A stretch of DNA of 64,000 bases from Brucella haematophila (GCF_005938105.1 NZ_VCPE01000006.1:237918-301917); one strand, 5' to 3'; shown: positions 27,371 to 37,743, counted from the first letter of the stretch. The notes: generated from the letters alone by a model not told the origin. A program made the numbers and translations.

Positions 27371-27522
27371 TGGAGCATTTCCAGCAAAAGTGCGAAGCGT
27401 CTACGCAGGGAAATCAGTCCACTGGACTGATTTCTGATCCTGCTTCGATGCGTAGGATAATGCGTGAAAACAAATGGATAGAGCGGTTCCGACGATTCTG
27501 TTAAAATAGGAACCGCTCTAGC
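27371..27522 (-). repeat. Dispersed repeat, long form, copy 5 (inverted relative to copies 3-4)
   Basis: Read on the minus strand this is the fullest copy. It starts with TAGAGCGGTTCC/GGAACCGCTCTA arms (27479-27490 and 27509-27520, perfect 12 bp). Next come TTTGTTTTCACGCATTATCC, the ATCGAAGC segment and the palindrome with GAAATCAGTCCA arms (27410-27434). It ends CGCTTCGCACTTTTGCTGG. Its outer edge lies 5 nt from the hutC stop. Confidence 0.85.
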
Positions 27523-27526
27523 GAGG

Positions 27527-28270
27527 TCAGCCTTGCGACGGTGTAAATTTCGCCACCAGCGCGTGGCTGTCACCGGGATAGGTGAAGCGCACATGCGTCA
27601 CCGGCAGATCGGCATTCCAGGTCTGACGTTCAACGACCAGACAGGGCGAACCCGGCGCAATATCGAGCAATGCAGCATTTTCCGGCGTCGCCGCTGTGGC
27701 GCGAATGGAGTGCTGCGCGCTGCTCCACGGCACGCAAGCCACGAGCCACGGACCGGGCGAATGTTCGGAAAAATCCGCCGCAGCCGCATCCGGCACCGCG
27801 TCCAGATTGATGATACGTTCTTCCAGCGCGAAAACCCGCTGTCCGGCATGATGACGGCAGACCAGATCGATGATCTGCGTGTGGCGCGGAATATCGATCT
27901 TCTGCGCATCGGCTGGCCCGCTCAGACGGTCCCAGCGCTTAAGCAGTTCGAACCTGTACGGCGCGCCGAGCGCCGCGACCTCATCGCGAATATCATGAAT
28001 TTCGAGAATGGCGGCCTGCGACCGCGGGAAGGAAACGAAGCTGCCGGACTTGCGCTTGCGCTCGATCAGGCCAGCCTTGGCAAGCTGGGTCAGCGCCTTG
28101 TTCACCGTCATGCGCGAACAGCCATATTGTTCGGTCAGCTCGTGCTCGAACGGGATACGGTGGCCGGGCGCCCATTCCCCCGACAGGATGCGCGATTCAA
28201 TATCGTCCAAAATACGCTGATGCAGTGAAAGCACCGGACCGTCTTTTGCCGCTGAATCGTCATCCGCCAT
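27527..28270 (-). CDS. hutC: Histidine utilization repressor
   Basis: HutC is a GntR-family repressor that releases hut promoters when urocanate binds. The protein has 247 aa: a winged helix at residues 18-85 (HRIPFEHELTEQYGCSRMTVNKALTQLAKAGLIERKRKSGSFV) and a UTRA domain with VVERQTWNADLPVTHVRFTYPG at the end. The start at 28270 has AGGGG 8 nt upstream. It lies 40 nt behind hutF, so the two form one leftward operon. In Brucella abortus HutC is known also to bind the virB promoter, linking histidine use to virulence. Confidence 0.96.
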   Translation of the reverse strand: MADDDSAAKDGPVLSLHQRILDDIESRILSGEWAPGHRIPFEHELTEQYGCSRMTVNKALTQLAKAGLIERKRKSGSFVSFPRSQAAILEIHDIRDEVAALGAPYRFELLKRWDRLSGPADAQKIDIPRHTQIIDLVCRHHAGQRVFALEERIINLDAVPDAAAADFSEHSPGPWLVACVPWSSAQHSIRATAATPENAALLDIAPGSPCLVVERQTWNADLPVTHVRFTYPGDSHALVAKFTPSQG

Positions 28271-28310
28271 GCCACGTCCCCTTTGTTTTCCCGCTTTTGC
28301 CGGAAATGCG

Positions 28311-29678
28311 TCAGGCAAGCAACTCGCCTATCGCCTTCTGGAAAGCACGCTCGGCCTGATCGCGCAAGCGGTGACGTCCGCCCTCCACCTGTTTCACGCC
28401 GCGTACCCACACATCACTGACCTGCGCACGCCCGGCAAAAATCCAGCCATCCAGTACGGCATCACCCTTGGCGTGCGGCAAACGTCCGGTATCCAGCGCG
28501 ACAAAATCCGCCGAAGCGCCAAGCTTCAATCCGTCATCGGCGCGACCCATCGCGATGTTGCCGCCGCGCACCGCACCATCAAACAGGGCGCGACCCGTGG
28601 AAGCTTCACTCTCGGCCAGTACATTGCGGGCGCGATGATGGAGGCGCTGCGAATATTCCAGCTGGCGCAATTCATCGCCAATGCCGATCAGCACATTGGA
28701 ATCTGAGCCGACACCGAACTTGCCGCCCGCCTCCGCAAACACCGTTGCATTGAAGGTTCCGTCGCCGAGATTGGCTTCCGTCACGGGGCAGAGACCGGCA
28801 ATCGCACCGGCCTTGGCCATGCGTCGGGTTTCGTCATCGGTCATATGGGTCGCGTGGATCAGGCACCAGCGCGAGGACAGGTCCTGATTATCGAGAAGCC
28901 ACTCGACCGGACGCTTGCCCGACCAGGCGATGCTGTCTTCCACTTCCTTCACCTGCTCGGCCACATGGATATGCACTGGCGTCTCATGCAGAAGCTTCGT
29001 CACCAGATTGAGTTCATCCGGCGTCACGGCGCGCAGGCTGTGCGGTGCAACGCCTAAAACCGCGCCGTCGAAACCCGACAGCGCCTGTTTGCAGCCCTCG
29101 ATCAGCCGCGCAAAGCGGTCCGGATCGTTGATGAAGCGGCGCTGGCCTCCATTGGGCGCGCTGCCGCCGAAACCCGAATGCGCATAGAAAACCGGAAGCA
29201 GCGTCAGGCCGATGCCCGCCGCCTTTGCGGCAGCGACAATGCGGTCGGCCATTTCGGAGAGATTGGCATAGGGCGTACCGTCGCGGTCATGATGCAGATA
29301 ATGAAACTCGCCGACGCGGGTGAACCCCGCCTCCAGCATGTCGACATAAAGCCGCAGCGCCACGGCTTCCGCCTGTTCGGGCGACATGGTGAGCGCGAAT
29401 TTGTACATGATCTCGCGCCAGCTCCAGAACGAATCGGCAGACGGTCCGCGCTTTTCCGCAAGCCCCGCCATCCCATACTGGAACGCATGGCTGTGCAGGT
29501 TCGGCACGCCTGCGACAATCGCCGCGTGGCGTTCATCCCCTGCCCCGGCAGCCTTATCCACTTCAAGAGAAGCGATCTTTCCGCCAGCGATGCCAATGCG
29601 GACATTTCCCGCCCAACCATTGTCGAGAAGCGCCTGACCGGCATGGATAAAACGCTGTTCGGGCGTAGCAGCTGACAT
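28311..29678 (-). CDS. hutF: Formimidoylglutamate deiminase
   Basis: HutF hydrolyses N-formimino-L-glutamate to N-formyl-L-glutamate and ammonia, the first half of the five-step histidine pathway variant. It is an amidohydrolase of 455 aa. The metal residues are in VPNLHSHAFQYGMAG near residue 55, HIHVAEQ near 230, CLIHATHM near 265 and VGSDSNVLIG near 320. The start at 29678 has GGAGAA upstream. It is transcribed with hutC and away from hutI. Confidence 0.95.
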   Translation of the reverse strand: MSAATPEQRFIHAGQALLDNGWAGNVRIGIAGGKIASLEVDKAAGAGDERHAAIVAGVPNLHSHAFQYGMAGLAEKRGPSADSFWSWREIMYKFALTMSPEQAEAVALRLYVDMLEAGFTRVGEFHYLHHDRDGTPYANLSEMADRIVAAAKAAGIGLTLLPVFYAHSGFGGSAPNGGQRRFINDPDRFARLIEGCKQALSGFDGAVLGVAPHSLRAVTPDELNLVTKLLHETPVHIHVAEQVKEVEDSIAWSGKRPVEWLLDNQDLSSRWCLIHATHMTDDETRRMAKAGAIAGLCPVTEANLGDGTFNATVFAEAGGKFGVGSDSNVLIGIGDELRQLEYSQRLHHRARNVLAESEASTGRALFDGAVRGGNIAMGRADDGLKLGASADFVALDTGRLPHAKGDAVLDGWIFAGRAQVSDVWVRGVKQVEGGRHRLRDQAERAFQKAIGELLA

Positions 29679-29829
29679 GGATCGGTTCTCCTCGAATGTT
29701 CCCGCGCAGACTGCGCTTGTTGTTTTACCCATTCCAACGCGAAAAGCCGTGTCACAGTTTTCAGGTTAAAATGCCATCTTTCAACAGTTCGCTTGTCTGC
29801 GCATTTTTTCTCTTGGCTGTTTCACTAAT

Positions 29830-29841
29830 ATGTATATACAT
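29830..29841. promoter_or_regulatory. HutC operator candidate in the hutF-hutI gap
   Basis: The perfect palindrome ATGTATATACAT contains TGTATATACA (29831-29840), which fits the TGTA-N2-TACA hut site described for HutC. It lies 33 bp upstream of hutI and about 150 bp upstream of hutF and is the only perfect copy I saw in the hut region. Confidence 0.75.
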
Positions 29842-29873
29842 TATCAAAAAACAGGGGAAGCGAGAAAACGATC

Positions 29874-31091
29874 ATGCTCAAGAATTCAAGCATCGTTTTT
29901 ATCAATGCGCGCATTGCCACGCTGGACGATGACGCGGACGGTCTCGGTCTCATCGAGAATGCAGCGCTTGCGGTCAAGGACGGCTTGATCGCCTATGTCG
30001 GCCCGCAGTCGGCGCTGCCCGAAGACTATGCGACCTTTGACAAAATCGATTGTGAAAACCGGCTGATCACGCCGGGCCTCGTCGATTGTCACACCCATCT
30101 CGTTCATGCCGGCAATCGCGCGCATGAATTCGAGCTGCGCTTGCAGGGCGCTTCCTATGAGGAAGTCGCGCGGGCCGGTGGCGGTATTGTTTCTTCGGTC
30201 AAGAACCTGCGCGCTGCCAGCGAAGACGATCTGGTGCGTGAGACCCTGCCCCGTCTTGATGCGCTGATCGCCGAAGGCGTTACGACCGTCGAGGTCAAAT
30301 CCGGTTACGGTCTCGACCGCGACAGCGAAATCAAGTCGCTGAAAGCCGCCCGTCGGCTTGGCGAAGAACGCGACGTGGCAATCCGCACCACTTTCCTTGG
30401 CGCACATGCGCTGCCGCCGGAAATGAATGGCGACAAGGCTGCCTATATCGACAAGATCATCGATGACATGCTGCCCGCCATTGCAGCCGAGCATCTGGCC
30501 GACGCGGTGGATGGCTTCTGCGAGGGCATCGCCTTTCTGCCGGATGAAATCGCCCGCGTATTCGATGCGGCCAAGGCGCATGGCATCGCCGTCAAGCTTC
30601 ACGCCGACCAGCTTTCCAATCTGCATGGCGCAGCCCTCGCCGCATCCTATGGCGCATTGTCCGCCGACCACCTCGAATATACCGATGCGGAAGGTGCTGC
30701 CGCCATGGCCAAGGCCGGAACAGTGGCCGTCCTGCTTCCCGGCGCTTATTACTTCATCCGCGAAACGCAGAAGCCGCCGGTCGAGGCCTTCCGCGCCGCG
30801 GGCACAAAGATGGCGCTCGCCACCGACAACAATCCCGGCACATCGCCGCTGACCTCGCTTTTGCTCACCATGAATATGGGCGCAACGCTCTTCCGCATGA
30901 CGGTTGATGAGTGCATCGCAGGCGTCACCCGCGAGGCTGCGCGGGCGCTGGGCATTCTTGACCAGACTGGCACGCTGGAGGTCGGCAAGGATGCAGATCT
31001 CGCCATCTGGAACGTCGAGCGGCCCGCCGAACTCGTCTATCGCATCGGCTTCAACCCGCTGTGGAAGCGGGTTTTCAAGGGCCACATCTAA
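29874..31091 (+). CDS. hutI: Imidazolonepropionase
   Basis: HutI hydrolyses 4-imidazolone-5-propionate to N-formiminoglutamate. It is a metal-dependent amidohydrolase of 405 aa. [26 protein letters not shown] near residue 65 carries the HxH metal pair, [13 protein letters not shown] near 240 a further His, and [12 protein letters not shown] near 315 the catalytic Asp. It heads the rightward hut operon; hutH follows after 21 nt. The ribosome site is weak (AGGGGAAG is about 14 nt away), which may keep its level low. Confidence 0.95.
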   Translation: MLKNSSIVFINARIATLDDDADGLGLIENAALAVKDGLIAYVGPQSALPEDYATFDKIDCENRLITPGLVDCHTHLVHAGNRAHEFELRLQGASYEEVARAGGGIVSSVKNLRAASEDDLVRETLPRLDALIAEGVTTVEVKSGYGLDRDSEIKSLKAARRLGEERDVAIRTTFLGAHALPPEMNGDKAAYIDKIIDDMLPAIAAEHLADAVDGFCEGIAFLPDEIARVFDAAKAHGIAVKLHADQLSNLHGAALAASYGALSADHLEYTDAEGAAAMAKAGTVAVLLPGAYYFIRETQKPPVEAFRAAGTKMALATDNNPGTSPLTSLLLTMNMGATLFRMTVDECIAGVTREAARALGILDQTGTLEVGKDADLAIWNVERPAELVYRIGFNPLWKRVFKGHI

Positions 31092-31112
31092 CTATCCGCA
31101 ACGGAGCCTGTC

Positions 31113-32648
31113 ATGACCATCATCCTCAAGCCCGGTTCTGTCCCGCTTGAAACGCTGGAAACCATCTATCGCGATGCGGTTCCTGTGCGCATCGACCCCG
31201 CATTTCATGCCGGTGTTGAAAAGGCAGCCGCGCGCATTGCAGAAATCGCAGCGGGCGACGAGCCGGTTTACGGCATCAATACCGGTTTCGGTAAACTCGC
31301 CTCAATCCGCATTGCGCCCGGCGATGTCGCCACGCTTCAGCGCAACCTTATCCTGTCGCATTGCTGCGGCGTCGGCGAGGCGCTGCCGGAAAATATCGTG
31401 CGCCTCATCATGGCGCTGAAGCTGATTTCGCTCGGTCGCGGCGCGTCCGGTGTGCGGCTTGAAGTCATCACGCTTCTCGAAGACATGCTGGCAAAAGGCG
31501 TGATCCCGATGATCCCGGAAAAGGGTTCTGTCGGCGCGTCCGGCGATCTTGCGCCGCTTGCCCATATGACGGCGGCCATGATCGCCGAAGGCGAAGCCTT
31601 CTATCGGGGCGAACGCCTCTCCGGTGCTAAGGCGCTGGAAAAGGCCGGCCTGAAGCCGGTCGTGCTTGCCGCCAAGGAAGGGCTGGCACTGATCAACGGC
31701 ACGCAGACATCAACGGCCCTTGCGCTGGCAGGTCTGTTCCGCGCCCATCGCGCAGCACAGACGGCTCTGATCACCGGTGCATTGTCCACCGATGCCGCCA
31801 TGGGATCGGATGCGCCGTTCCACGAGGAAATCCATACGCTGCGTGGCCATAAGGGCCAGATCGATGCTGGCCGGGCACTGCGCGCCCTGCTCGACGGTTC
31901 TGTCATTCGCCAGAGCCATCTTGAAGGCGACCAGCGCGTGCAGGACCCCTATTGCATCCGTTGCCAGCCGCAGGTCGATGGCGCTTGCCTCGACATTCTG
32001 CGACAGGCCGCCCGCACGCTGGAAATTGAAGCCAATGCGGTTACCGACAATCCGCTGGTTCTCTCGGATGGGCGCGCCGTATCAGGCGGCAATTTCCACG
32101 CCGAACCTGTCGCGTTTGCCGCCGACCAGATTGCGCTTGCCGTCTGCGAAATCGGTGCAATCGCCCAGCGCCGCATCGCGCTGCTGGTCGATCCGGCGCT
32201 GTCCTTCGGCCTGCCGGCCTTCCTCGCCCGCAAGCCGGGGCTCAATTCCGGCCTGATGATCGCGGAAGTTACCTCTGCCGCGCTGATGAGCGAAAACAAG
32301 CAGATGGCGCATCCCGCTTCCGTCGATTCCACGCCAACCTCCGCCAATCAGGAAGACCATGTGTCCATGGCCTGCCATGGCGCGCGCCGCCTGTTGCAGA
32401 TGACCGCCAATCTCAATGCCATTATCGGCATCGAGGCGCTGACCGGCGGACTCGGCGTCGAGCTGCGCGAGCCGCTGACCACCAGCCCGGAACTGGCCAA
32501 GGTCATCGCCGTATTGCGCGGGCGCGTGCCGACGCTGGAAGACGACCGCTATATGGCCGACGACCTCAAGAACGCCGCCGATCTGGTGGCTGACGGTGCG
32601 CTTGCCGGTGCAGTTTCAAGCGGCATCCTGCCAGCGCTGGAGGCGTGA
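31113..32648 (+). CDS. hutH: Histidine ammonia-lyase
   Basis: HutH removes ammonia from L-histidine to give urocanate, the first step and the source of the HutC inducer. The protein has 511 aa. The Ala-Ser-Gly tripeptide that forms the MIO cofactor is in [16 protein letters not shown] near residue 143. Other family residues are [12 protein letters not shown] near 52 and [18 protein letters not shown] near 410. Its stop lies 2 nt before the hutG start codon, so translation is probably coupled. Confidence 0.97.
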   Translation: MTIILKPGSVPLETLETIYRDAVPVRIDPAFHAGVEKAAARIAEIAAGDEPVYGINTGFGKLASIRIAPGDVATLQRNLILSHCCGVGEALPENIVRLIMALKLISLGRGASGVRLEVITLLEDMLAKGVIPMIPEKGSVGASGDLAPLAHMTAAMIAEGEAFYRGERLSGAKALEKAGLKPVVLAAKEGLALINGTQTSTALALAGLFRAHRAAQTALITGALSTDAAMGSDAPFHEEIHTLRGHKGQIDAGRALRALLDGSVIRQSHLEGDQRVQDPYCIRCQPQVDGACLDILRQAARTLEIEANAVTDNPLVLSDGRAVSGGNFHAEPVAFAADQIALAVCEIGAIAQRRIALLVDPALSFGLPAFLARKPGLNSGLMIAEVTSAALMSENKQMAHPASVDSTPTSANQEDHVSMACHGARRLLQMTANLNAIIGIEALTGGLGVELREPLTTSPELAKVIAVLRGRVPTLEDDRYMADDLKNAADLVADGALAGAVSSGILPALEA

Positions 32649-32650
32649 TC

Positions 32651-33451
32651 ATGAGCCCGTTTGAAGTTCGTCAGGGAGCATCGCCGGTCATTATCGGCCT
32701 GCCGCACACCGGAACCGATGTGCCGCAGGATATTTGGGCGCGGCTCAACGACAATGGCAAAATTCTTGCCGATACCGACTGGCATATTCACAACCTCTAT
32801 GACGGTCTCATCGACAGCGCGACCATGGTGCGTGCAACCTTCCATCGCTATTGCATCGACGCCAATCGTGATCCGGCGGGCGCAAGCCTCTATCCGGGAC
32901 AGAACACGACGACGCTGATCCCCGAAACCGACTTCGACGGGCTTTCGATCTGGAAGGATGGCGAAGCGCCGACTGAAGCCGATATTGCCGACCGCACGGC
33001 ACGCTTCCACAAGCCCTATCACGAAGCGCTGGCCGCCGAGATCAGCCGTGTGAAGGCGATCCACGGCGTTGCCATCCTCTATGACTGCCATTCGATCCGC
33101 TCGCATATTCCCTTTCTGTTTGAAGGCAAATTGCCCGATTTCAACATCGGCACGGATATGGGCAAGACCTGCGATCCGAAGATCGAGGCTGCGGCTGTCG
33201 AAGTGACCGCCGCGGCACAAGGTTACACGTCGATCCTCAATGGCCGCTTCAAGGGCGGCTGGACGACGCGCCATTACGGCAAGCCGGAAACCGGCGTGCA
33301 TGCCATCCAGATGGAGCTTGCCCAATCAACCCATCTTGCGACCGAAGCCGTTCCCTTCGCCTATGACCCGGCCAAGGCGGACAGGCTGCGCGTCCATCTC
33401 AAAACCCTTTTGCAGCGGCTGGAAAAGCTTGCGCACGACCTGAAAGCCTGA
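32651..33451 (+). CDS. hutG: N-formylglutamate deformylase
   Basis: HutG splits N-formylglutamate into formate and glutamate, completing the HutF-HutG branch. It belongs to the FGase family (266 aa): [15 protein letters not shown] near residue 11, [13 protein letters not shown] near 40, [22 protein letters not shown] near 63 and [25 protein letters not shown] near 140. The start at 32651 is favoured because GGAGG inside the end of hutH lies 7 nt upstream; a GTG at 32645 is too close to it. Confidence 0.95.
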   Translation: MSPFEVRQGASPVIIGLPHTGTDVPQDIWARLNDNGKILADTDWHIHNLYDGLIDSATMVRATFHRYCIDANRDPAGASLYPGQNTTTLIPETDFDGLSIWKDGEAPTEADIADRTARFHKPYHEALAAEISRVKAIHGVAILYDCHSIRSHIPFLFEGKLPDFNIGTDMGKTCDPKIEAAAVEVTAAAQGYTSILNGRFKGGWTTRHYGKPETGVHAIQMELAQSTHLATEAVPFAYDPAKADRLRVHLKTLLQRLEKLAHDLKA

Positions 33452-33461
33452 GGAGAACACC

Positions 33462-35135
33462 ATGTCGAACCCACGCCATAACGAGCGCGAAGTCCGGGCG
33501 CCGCGCGGAGACGAACTCAACGCCAAGAGCTGGCTGACCGAAGCGCCGCTGCGCATGCTGATGAACAATCTCGACCCCGATGTGGCCGAGCGTCCGCATG
33601 AGCTGGTGGTCTATGGCGGCATTGGCCGCGCTGCCCGCACGTGGGACGATTTCGACCGCATCGTTGCCACCCTCAAGACGCTCAATGAAGACGAAACCCT
33701 GCTGGTGCAATCGGGCAAGCCGGTCGGCGTTTTCCGCACCCACAAGGATGCGCCGCGTGTTCTGATCGCCAATTCCAACCTCGTGCCGCATTGGGCAACC
33801 TGGGATCATTTCAACGAACTGGATAAGAAGGGTCTCGCCATGTATGGCCAGATGACCGCCGGTTCGTGGATCTATATCGGCGCGCAGGGCATCGTTCAGG
33901 GCACTTACGAAACCTTTGTCGAAGCCGGTCGCCAGCATTTTGGCGGCAACCTCACCGGCAAGTGGATTCTGACCGGCGGCCTCGGCGGCATGGGCGGCGC
34001 GCAGCCTCTGGCGGCGGTGATGGCTGGCGCCTGCTGCCTCGCCGTGGAATGCGACGAAACCCGCGCCGATTTCCGTCTGCGCACCCGGTATGTCGATGAG
34101 AAGACCCACAGCCTCGACGAAGCGCTGGCCAGGATCGATGCCTGGACCAAGGCAGGCGAGGCAAAGTCCATCGCGCTGATCGGCAATGCGGCTGAAATCT
34201 TCCCGGAACTCGTCAAGCGTGGTGTGAAGCCGGATATCGTCACCGACCAGACCTCCGCGCATGATCCGGTGCATGGCTATCTGCCGCTCGGCTGGACCGT
34301 GGCCGAATGGCGCGCAAGCCAAGAGAGCGACCCGAAAGCCGTCGAAAAGGCCGCGCGCGCCTCCATGAAACTGCATGTGCAGGCGATGGTCGATTTCTGG
34401 AATATGGGCATTCCGACGCTCGACTATGGTAACAATATTCGCCAGATGGCGCTGGAAGAAGGCCTTGAAGACGCCTTTGCCTTCCCCGGCTTCGTGCCGG
34501 CCTATATTCGTCCTCTGTTCTGCCGCGGCATCGGCCCGTTCCGTTGGGCTGCCCTTTCCGGCGACCCGGAAGATATTGCGAAGACCGACGCCAAGGTGAA
34601 GGAACTGCTGCCGGACAACAAGCATCTGCACAACTGGCTCGACATGGCGAAAGAACGCATCGCGTTTCAAGGCCTGCCAGCACGCATCTGCTGGGTTGGC
34701 CTCGGTGATCGCCATCGTCTCGGCCTCGCTTTCAACGAAATGGTCCGCAATGGCGAATTGAAAGCGCCTATCGTCATCGGTCGCGACCATCTCGACAGCG
34801 GCTCGGTCGCCTCGCCAAACCGCGAAACGGAAGCCATGAAGGACGGTTCGGATGCCGTTTCCGACTGGCCGCTGCTCAACGCCCTCCTCAACACCGCTTC
34901 TGGTGCAACCTGGGTGTCACTGCATCATGGCGGTGGCGTCGGCATGGGCTTTAGCCAGCATGCGGGCATGGTTATTTGCTGCGACGGCACGGAAGACGCC
35001 GACCGCCGTCTGGAGCGCGTCTTGTGGAACGACCCCGCCACCGGCGTCATGCGCCATGCCGATGCGGGCTATGAAGAAGCGCTCGACTGGGCCAAGCAGC
35101 AGGGCCTGCGCCTGCCCGGCATTCTGGGGAATTGA
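33462..35135 (+). CDS. hutU: Urocanate hydratase
   Basis: HutU (urocanase) adds water to urocanate to form imidazolonepropionate with a tightly bound NAD as an electrophile. The protein is 557 aa, the family length. Characteristic stretches are [19 protein letters not shown] near residue 165, [13 protein letters not shown] near 320, [29 protein letters not shown] near 345 (with the conserved active-site Cys in [10 protein letters not shown]) and [17 protein letters not shown] near 490. GAGGAG precedes the ATG. Confidence 0.97.
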   Translation: MSNPRHNEREVRAPRGDELNAKSWLTEAPLRMLMNNLDPDVAERPHELVVYGGIGRAARTWDDFDRIVATLKTLNEDETLLVQSGKPVGVFRTHKDAPRVLIANSNLVPHWATWDHFNELDKKGLAMYGQMTAGSWIYIGAQGIVQGTYETFVEAGRQHFGGNLTGKWILTGGLGGMGGAQPLAAVMAGACCLAVECDETRADFRLRTRYVDEKTHSLDEALARIDAWTKAGEAKSIALIGNAAEIFPELVKRGVKPDIVTDQTSAHDPVHGYLPLGWTVAEWRASQESDPKAVEKAARASMKLHVQAMVDFWNMGIPTLDYGNNIRQMALEEGLEDAFAFPGFVPAYIRPLFCRGIGPFRWAALSGDPEDIAKTDAKVKELLPDNKHLHNWLDMAKERIAFQGLPARICWVGLGDRHRLGLAFNEMVRNGELKAPIVIGRDHLDSGSVASPNRETEAMKDGSDAVSDWPLLNALLNTASGATWVSLHHGGGVGMGFSQHAGMVICCDGTEDADRRLERVLWNDPATGVMRHADAGYEEALDWAKQQGLRLPGILGN

Positions 35136-35141
35136 GGTCGA

Positions 35142-35741
35142 ATGGCCGTCACTCTTCTCAAGGCCGAAAATCATCGCCGCATGCCGTGGAAAAACGGCGG
35201 CGGCGTGACGGTTGAGATCGCCGTCCACCCGCAAGGCGCGTCGGTCGATGATTTCGACTGGCGCATCTCCATGGCGACCGTCGCAAATGACGGCCCGTTT
35301 TCCGTCTTTCCCGGTATCGACCGCACCTTATCGGTGCTCGAGGGCGACGGCATCCTGCTCGATGTCGACGGACAGCAGAGCACCCTCACCCGCGACAGCG
35401 CGCCCTTGGCCTTTGCGGCAGACAGCCATTCGGCTGCGCGCCTGATCGGCTCCGCCATTACCGATCTCAATGTCATGACTCGACGCACGCGCTATATGCA
35501 TCGCGTCCGCCGCATCAGCGGGAGCAATGCTGCGGCGACATTGGAAACCGGGGCCACGGGCGAAACGCTGCTTATTTTCTGTGCAGAAGGAGAATTTGCA
35601 CTCCAGACCGACACGGGAATCGTACATCTCGGTCCCCATGAAGCTGCAATCCTGACTGCGCCTGTCACAAATTCCGTTGAACTAAAGGGTAAGGGAGACC
35701 TGTTTCTGATCACGATTATCGCAATTGGATCAGACGCTTAA
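35142..35741 (+). CDS. hutD: HutD-family cupin protein
   Basis: HutD proteins are cupins of about 190-200 residues found with hut genes. In Pseudomonas HutD affects fitness on histidine and may act as a governor that limits operon activity, perhaps by binding an intermediate. This one has 199 aa with the family opening LLKAENHRRMPWKNGGGVTVEIAVHP and DWRISMATVANDGPFSVFPGIDRTLSVLEG near residue 45. It starts 6 nt after hutU and closes the operon. Confidence 0.9.
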   Translation: MAVTLLKAENHRRMPWKNGGGVTVEIAVHPQGASVDDFDWRISMATVANDGPFSVFPGIDRTLSVLEGDGILLDVDGQQSTLTRDSAPLAFAADSHSAARLIGSAITDLNVMTRRTRYMHRVRRISGSNAAATLETGATGETLLIFCAEGEFALQTDTGIVHLGPHEAAILTAPVTNSVELKGKGDLFLITIIAIGSDA

Positions 35742-35867
35742 ATGAATTCCCGCCGGAAATGCCCGCAAAGAAATCTTTGTCGGCCTCTCTGGACAGGAAA
35801 TACGGTCCTGCTAATTTGCTAAGATCGATATGTATAGGCTTATAAACACATAAAAGGGGTACTATTC

Positions 35868-36812
35868 ATGAAAAAATCGTGGTTTGCAGGTGTTGCGCTG
35901 GCAGCATTCGCTTTCGCATCGGCAGCACATGCTGAGACAGCCGTTTCCATCGGCTTTTCCGGCTGGACGGGTTTTGGCCCGCTGACGCTGGCCAAGGAAG
36001 CTGGCATTTTCAAAAAACACGGACTGGACGTGACGCTGAACAAAATCCCGCAGGCGAGCCGCCATCTGGCGCTGGCATCGGGCGACATTCAGTGCGCAGC
36101 CACTACCGTTGAAACCTGGATCGTCTGGAACGCTGTCGGCGTGAAATCCAAGCAGATTTTCCAGATGGACAAGTCCTATGGCGCTGACGGCATTGCAGTG
36201 CGCGCCGACGTCAACTCCTTCGCCGACCTGAAGGGCAAGACAATTGCCGCTTCCGCACCGGGCACCTCGCCTTACTTCCTGCTGGCTTTCATGCTCGCCA
36301 AAAACGGCATGACCACCAAGGATGTGAAGGTCGTCAACATGGAGCCGGGACCGGCAGCACAGGCATTCGTGGCTGGCCAGAACGACGCCGCCATGACCTA
36401 TGAGCCTTATCTCTCGACCGTGCGTGCTGCACCTGACAAGGGCAAGATTCTCGCCACCACGCTCGACTATCCGGCTGTGACGGATACGGTTGGCTGCACG
36501 CCTGCCTTCCTCGAAAAGAACCCGGAAGCTGCCAAGGCGCTTGCCGACAGCTATTTCGAAGCACTCGAAATGATCGCTGCGGACAAGGACAAGGCCTATG
36601 AAATCATGGGCAAGGACGTGAAGCAGTCGGGCAAGGAATTCGGTGCATCCGCCGAATATCTGCGCTGGCAGGACAAGGCCGCCAACCACAAGTTCTTCGA
36701 TGGCGATTTCAAGGAATTCTCCGCTGAAGCGGCTGATCTGCTGTTGCAGGCTGGCGTGATCAAGTCGAAGCCGAACCTCGATGACATCGTGGATACGAGC
36801 TTCATCAAGTAA
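35868..36812 (+). CDS. ABC transporter substrate-binding protein (TauA/SsuA-like, NMT1 family)
   Basis: This is a periplasmic binding protein of 314 aa. The signal peptide is MKKSWFAGVALAAFAFASAAHA. The mature part has family features such as SGWTGFGPLTLAKEAGIFKKHGLDVTL near residue 30, and LKGKTIAASAPGTSPYFLLAFML near 118. AGGGG lies 8 nt before the ATG. It opens a binding protein-permease-ATPase operon just downstream of hut. The family takes sulfonates, nitrate, bicarbonate, thiamine precursors and other small molecules. Its closeness to hut hints at an imidazole-type ligand, but that is weak evidence. Confidence 0.88.
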   Translation: MKKSWFAGVALAAFAFASAAHAETAVSIGFSGWTGFGPLTLAKEAGIFKKHGLDVTLNKIPQASRHLALASGDIQCAATTVETWIVWNAVGVKSKQIFQMDKSYGADGIAVRADVNSFADLKGKTIAASAPGTSPYFLLAFMLAKNGMTTKDVKVVNMEPGPAAQAFVAGQNDAAMTYEPYLSTVRAAPDKGKILATTLDYPAVTDTVGCTPAFLEKNPEAAKALADSYFEALEMIAADKDKAYEIMGKDVKQSGKEFGASAEYLRWQDKAANHKFFDGDFKEFSAEAADLLLQAGVIKSKPNLDDIVDTSFIK

Positions 36813-36831
36813 GATCGCTTTCTGGAACGCA

Positions 36832-36860
36832 GCCCGAAAGGCATGAAACACCTTTCGGGC
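36832..36860 (+). other. Intercistronic hairpin after the binding-protein gene
   Basis: A perfect 10-bp stem GCCCGAAAGG/CCTTTCGGGC has a 9-nt loop and no T run. Such hairpins protect or partly terminate the binding-protein mRNA so it exceeds the permease message. The permease starts 110 nt further on. Confidence 0.65.
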
Positions 36861-36969
36861 AAAGTGTTCAGAACAGATAGTGAGTGCTGTTCCGGGCGGC
36901 GACGCCCGGACCGACCTCTCCCCTTCCGTCTCTCTTTGAAGACGGGCGCGCGACTGAACGGACAATGAC

Positions 36970-37743
36970 ATGCAGCCTTTGCAGCCGATAGGCAACACGA
37001 CCCGGATCTTACTGGGCATCCTGTTTTTCATTCTATTTTTTGTGTTCTGGGGCATTGCCACGCTTGGCGGCTTTGTCTCCGCCACCTTCCTCGCCGATCC
37101 GATCACCATGGTCAAAGACGGCTATGACCTCATCGCCAATCAGGGCTTCCTGTCCGATATCGGCATGACGGTCTGGCGCGTGCTGGGCGGCTTCGTGCTG
37201 GCAAGCCTCGTTGCCATTCCGGTCGGTGTAGCCATGGGCGCCTACAAGCCCATCGAAGCGCTGCTGGAGCCTTTCGTCTCCTTTGCGCGCTATCTGCCTG
37301 CTTCGGCTTTCGTGCCGCTCCTGATCCTCTGGGCTGGCATCGGCGAAACCCAGAAGCTGCTCGTTATCTTCATCGGCGCGGTGTTCCAGATCATCCTCAT
37401 GATCGCGGTCATCGTCGCCAATACCCGCCGCGATCTGGTGGAAGCTGCCTATACGCTGGGCGCGTCCAACAGCGGCATCATCCGCCGCGTGCTCATGCCT
37501 GCCAGCGCGCCCGACATTGCCGAAACGCTGCGTCTCGTGCTCGGCTGGGCATGGACCTATGTGATCGTGGCCGAACTCATCGGCGCATCATCGGGCATCG
37601 GCTATATGATCATCAACAGCCAGGCGCTGATGGCCACTGGCCAGATCATTTTCGGCATCATCATCATCGGCGTCATCGGCCTGATTTCCGACCTTGCCTT
37701 CAAATATTTCAACCGCTGGCTCTTTGCATGGAGGTTCGCATAA
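36970..37743 (+). CDS. ABC transporter permease (TauC/SsuC-like)
   Basis: This is an inner-membrane permease of 257 aa with about six helices. The BPD_transp_1 docking loop is visible as VEAAYTLGASNSGIIRRVLMPASAPDIAETLRL near residue 158. It is read with the ATPase, whose ATG overlaps the stop here by one base (TAATG). It is separated from the binding-protein gene by a hairpin spacer. Confidence 0.9.
   Translation: MQPLQPIGNTTRILLGILFFILFFVFWGIATLGGFVSATFLADPITMVKDGYDLIANQGFLSDIGMTVWRVLGGFVLASLVAIPVGVAMGAYKPIEALLEPFVSFARYLPASAFVPLLILWAGIGETQKLLVIFIGAVFQIILMIAVIVANTRRDLVEAAYTLGASNSGIIRRVLMPASAPDIAETLRLVLGWAWTYVIVAELIGASSGIGYMIINSQALMATGQIIFGIIIIGVIGLISDLAFKYFNRWLFAWRFA

Noticed and set aside
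33399-34790. 463-codon minus-strand frame over hutU
   Set aside because: The plus frame is an unambiguous urocanate hydratase.
35829-35840. TGTATA half site before the TauA-like gene as a second HutC operator
   Set aside because: Only one half of TGTA-N2-TACA is present; the other arm does not match.
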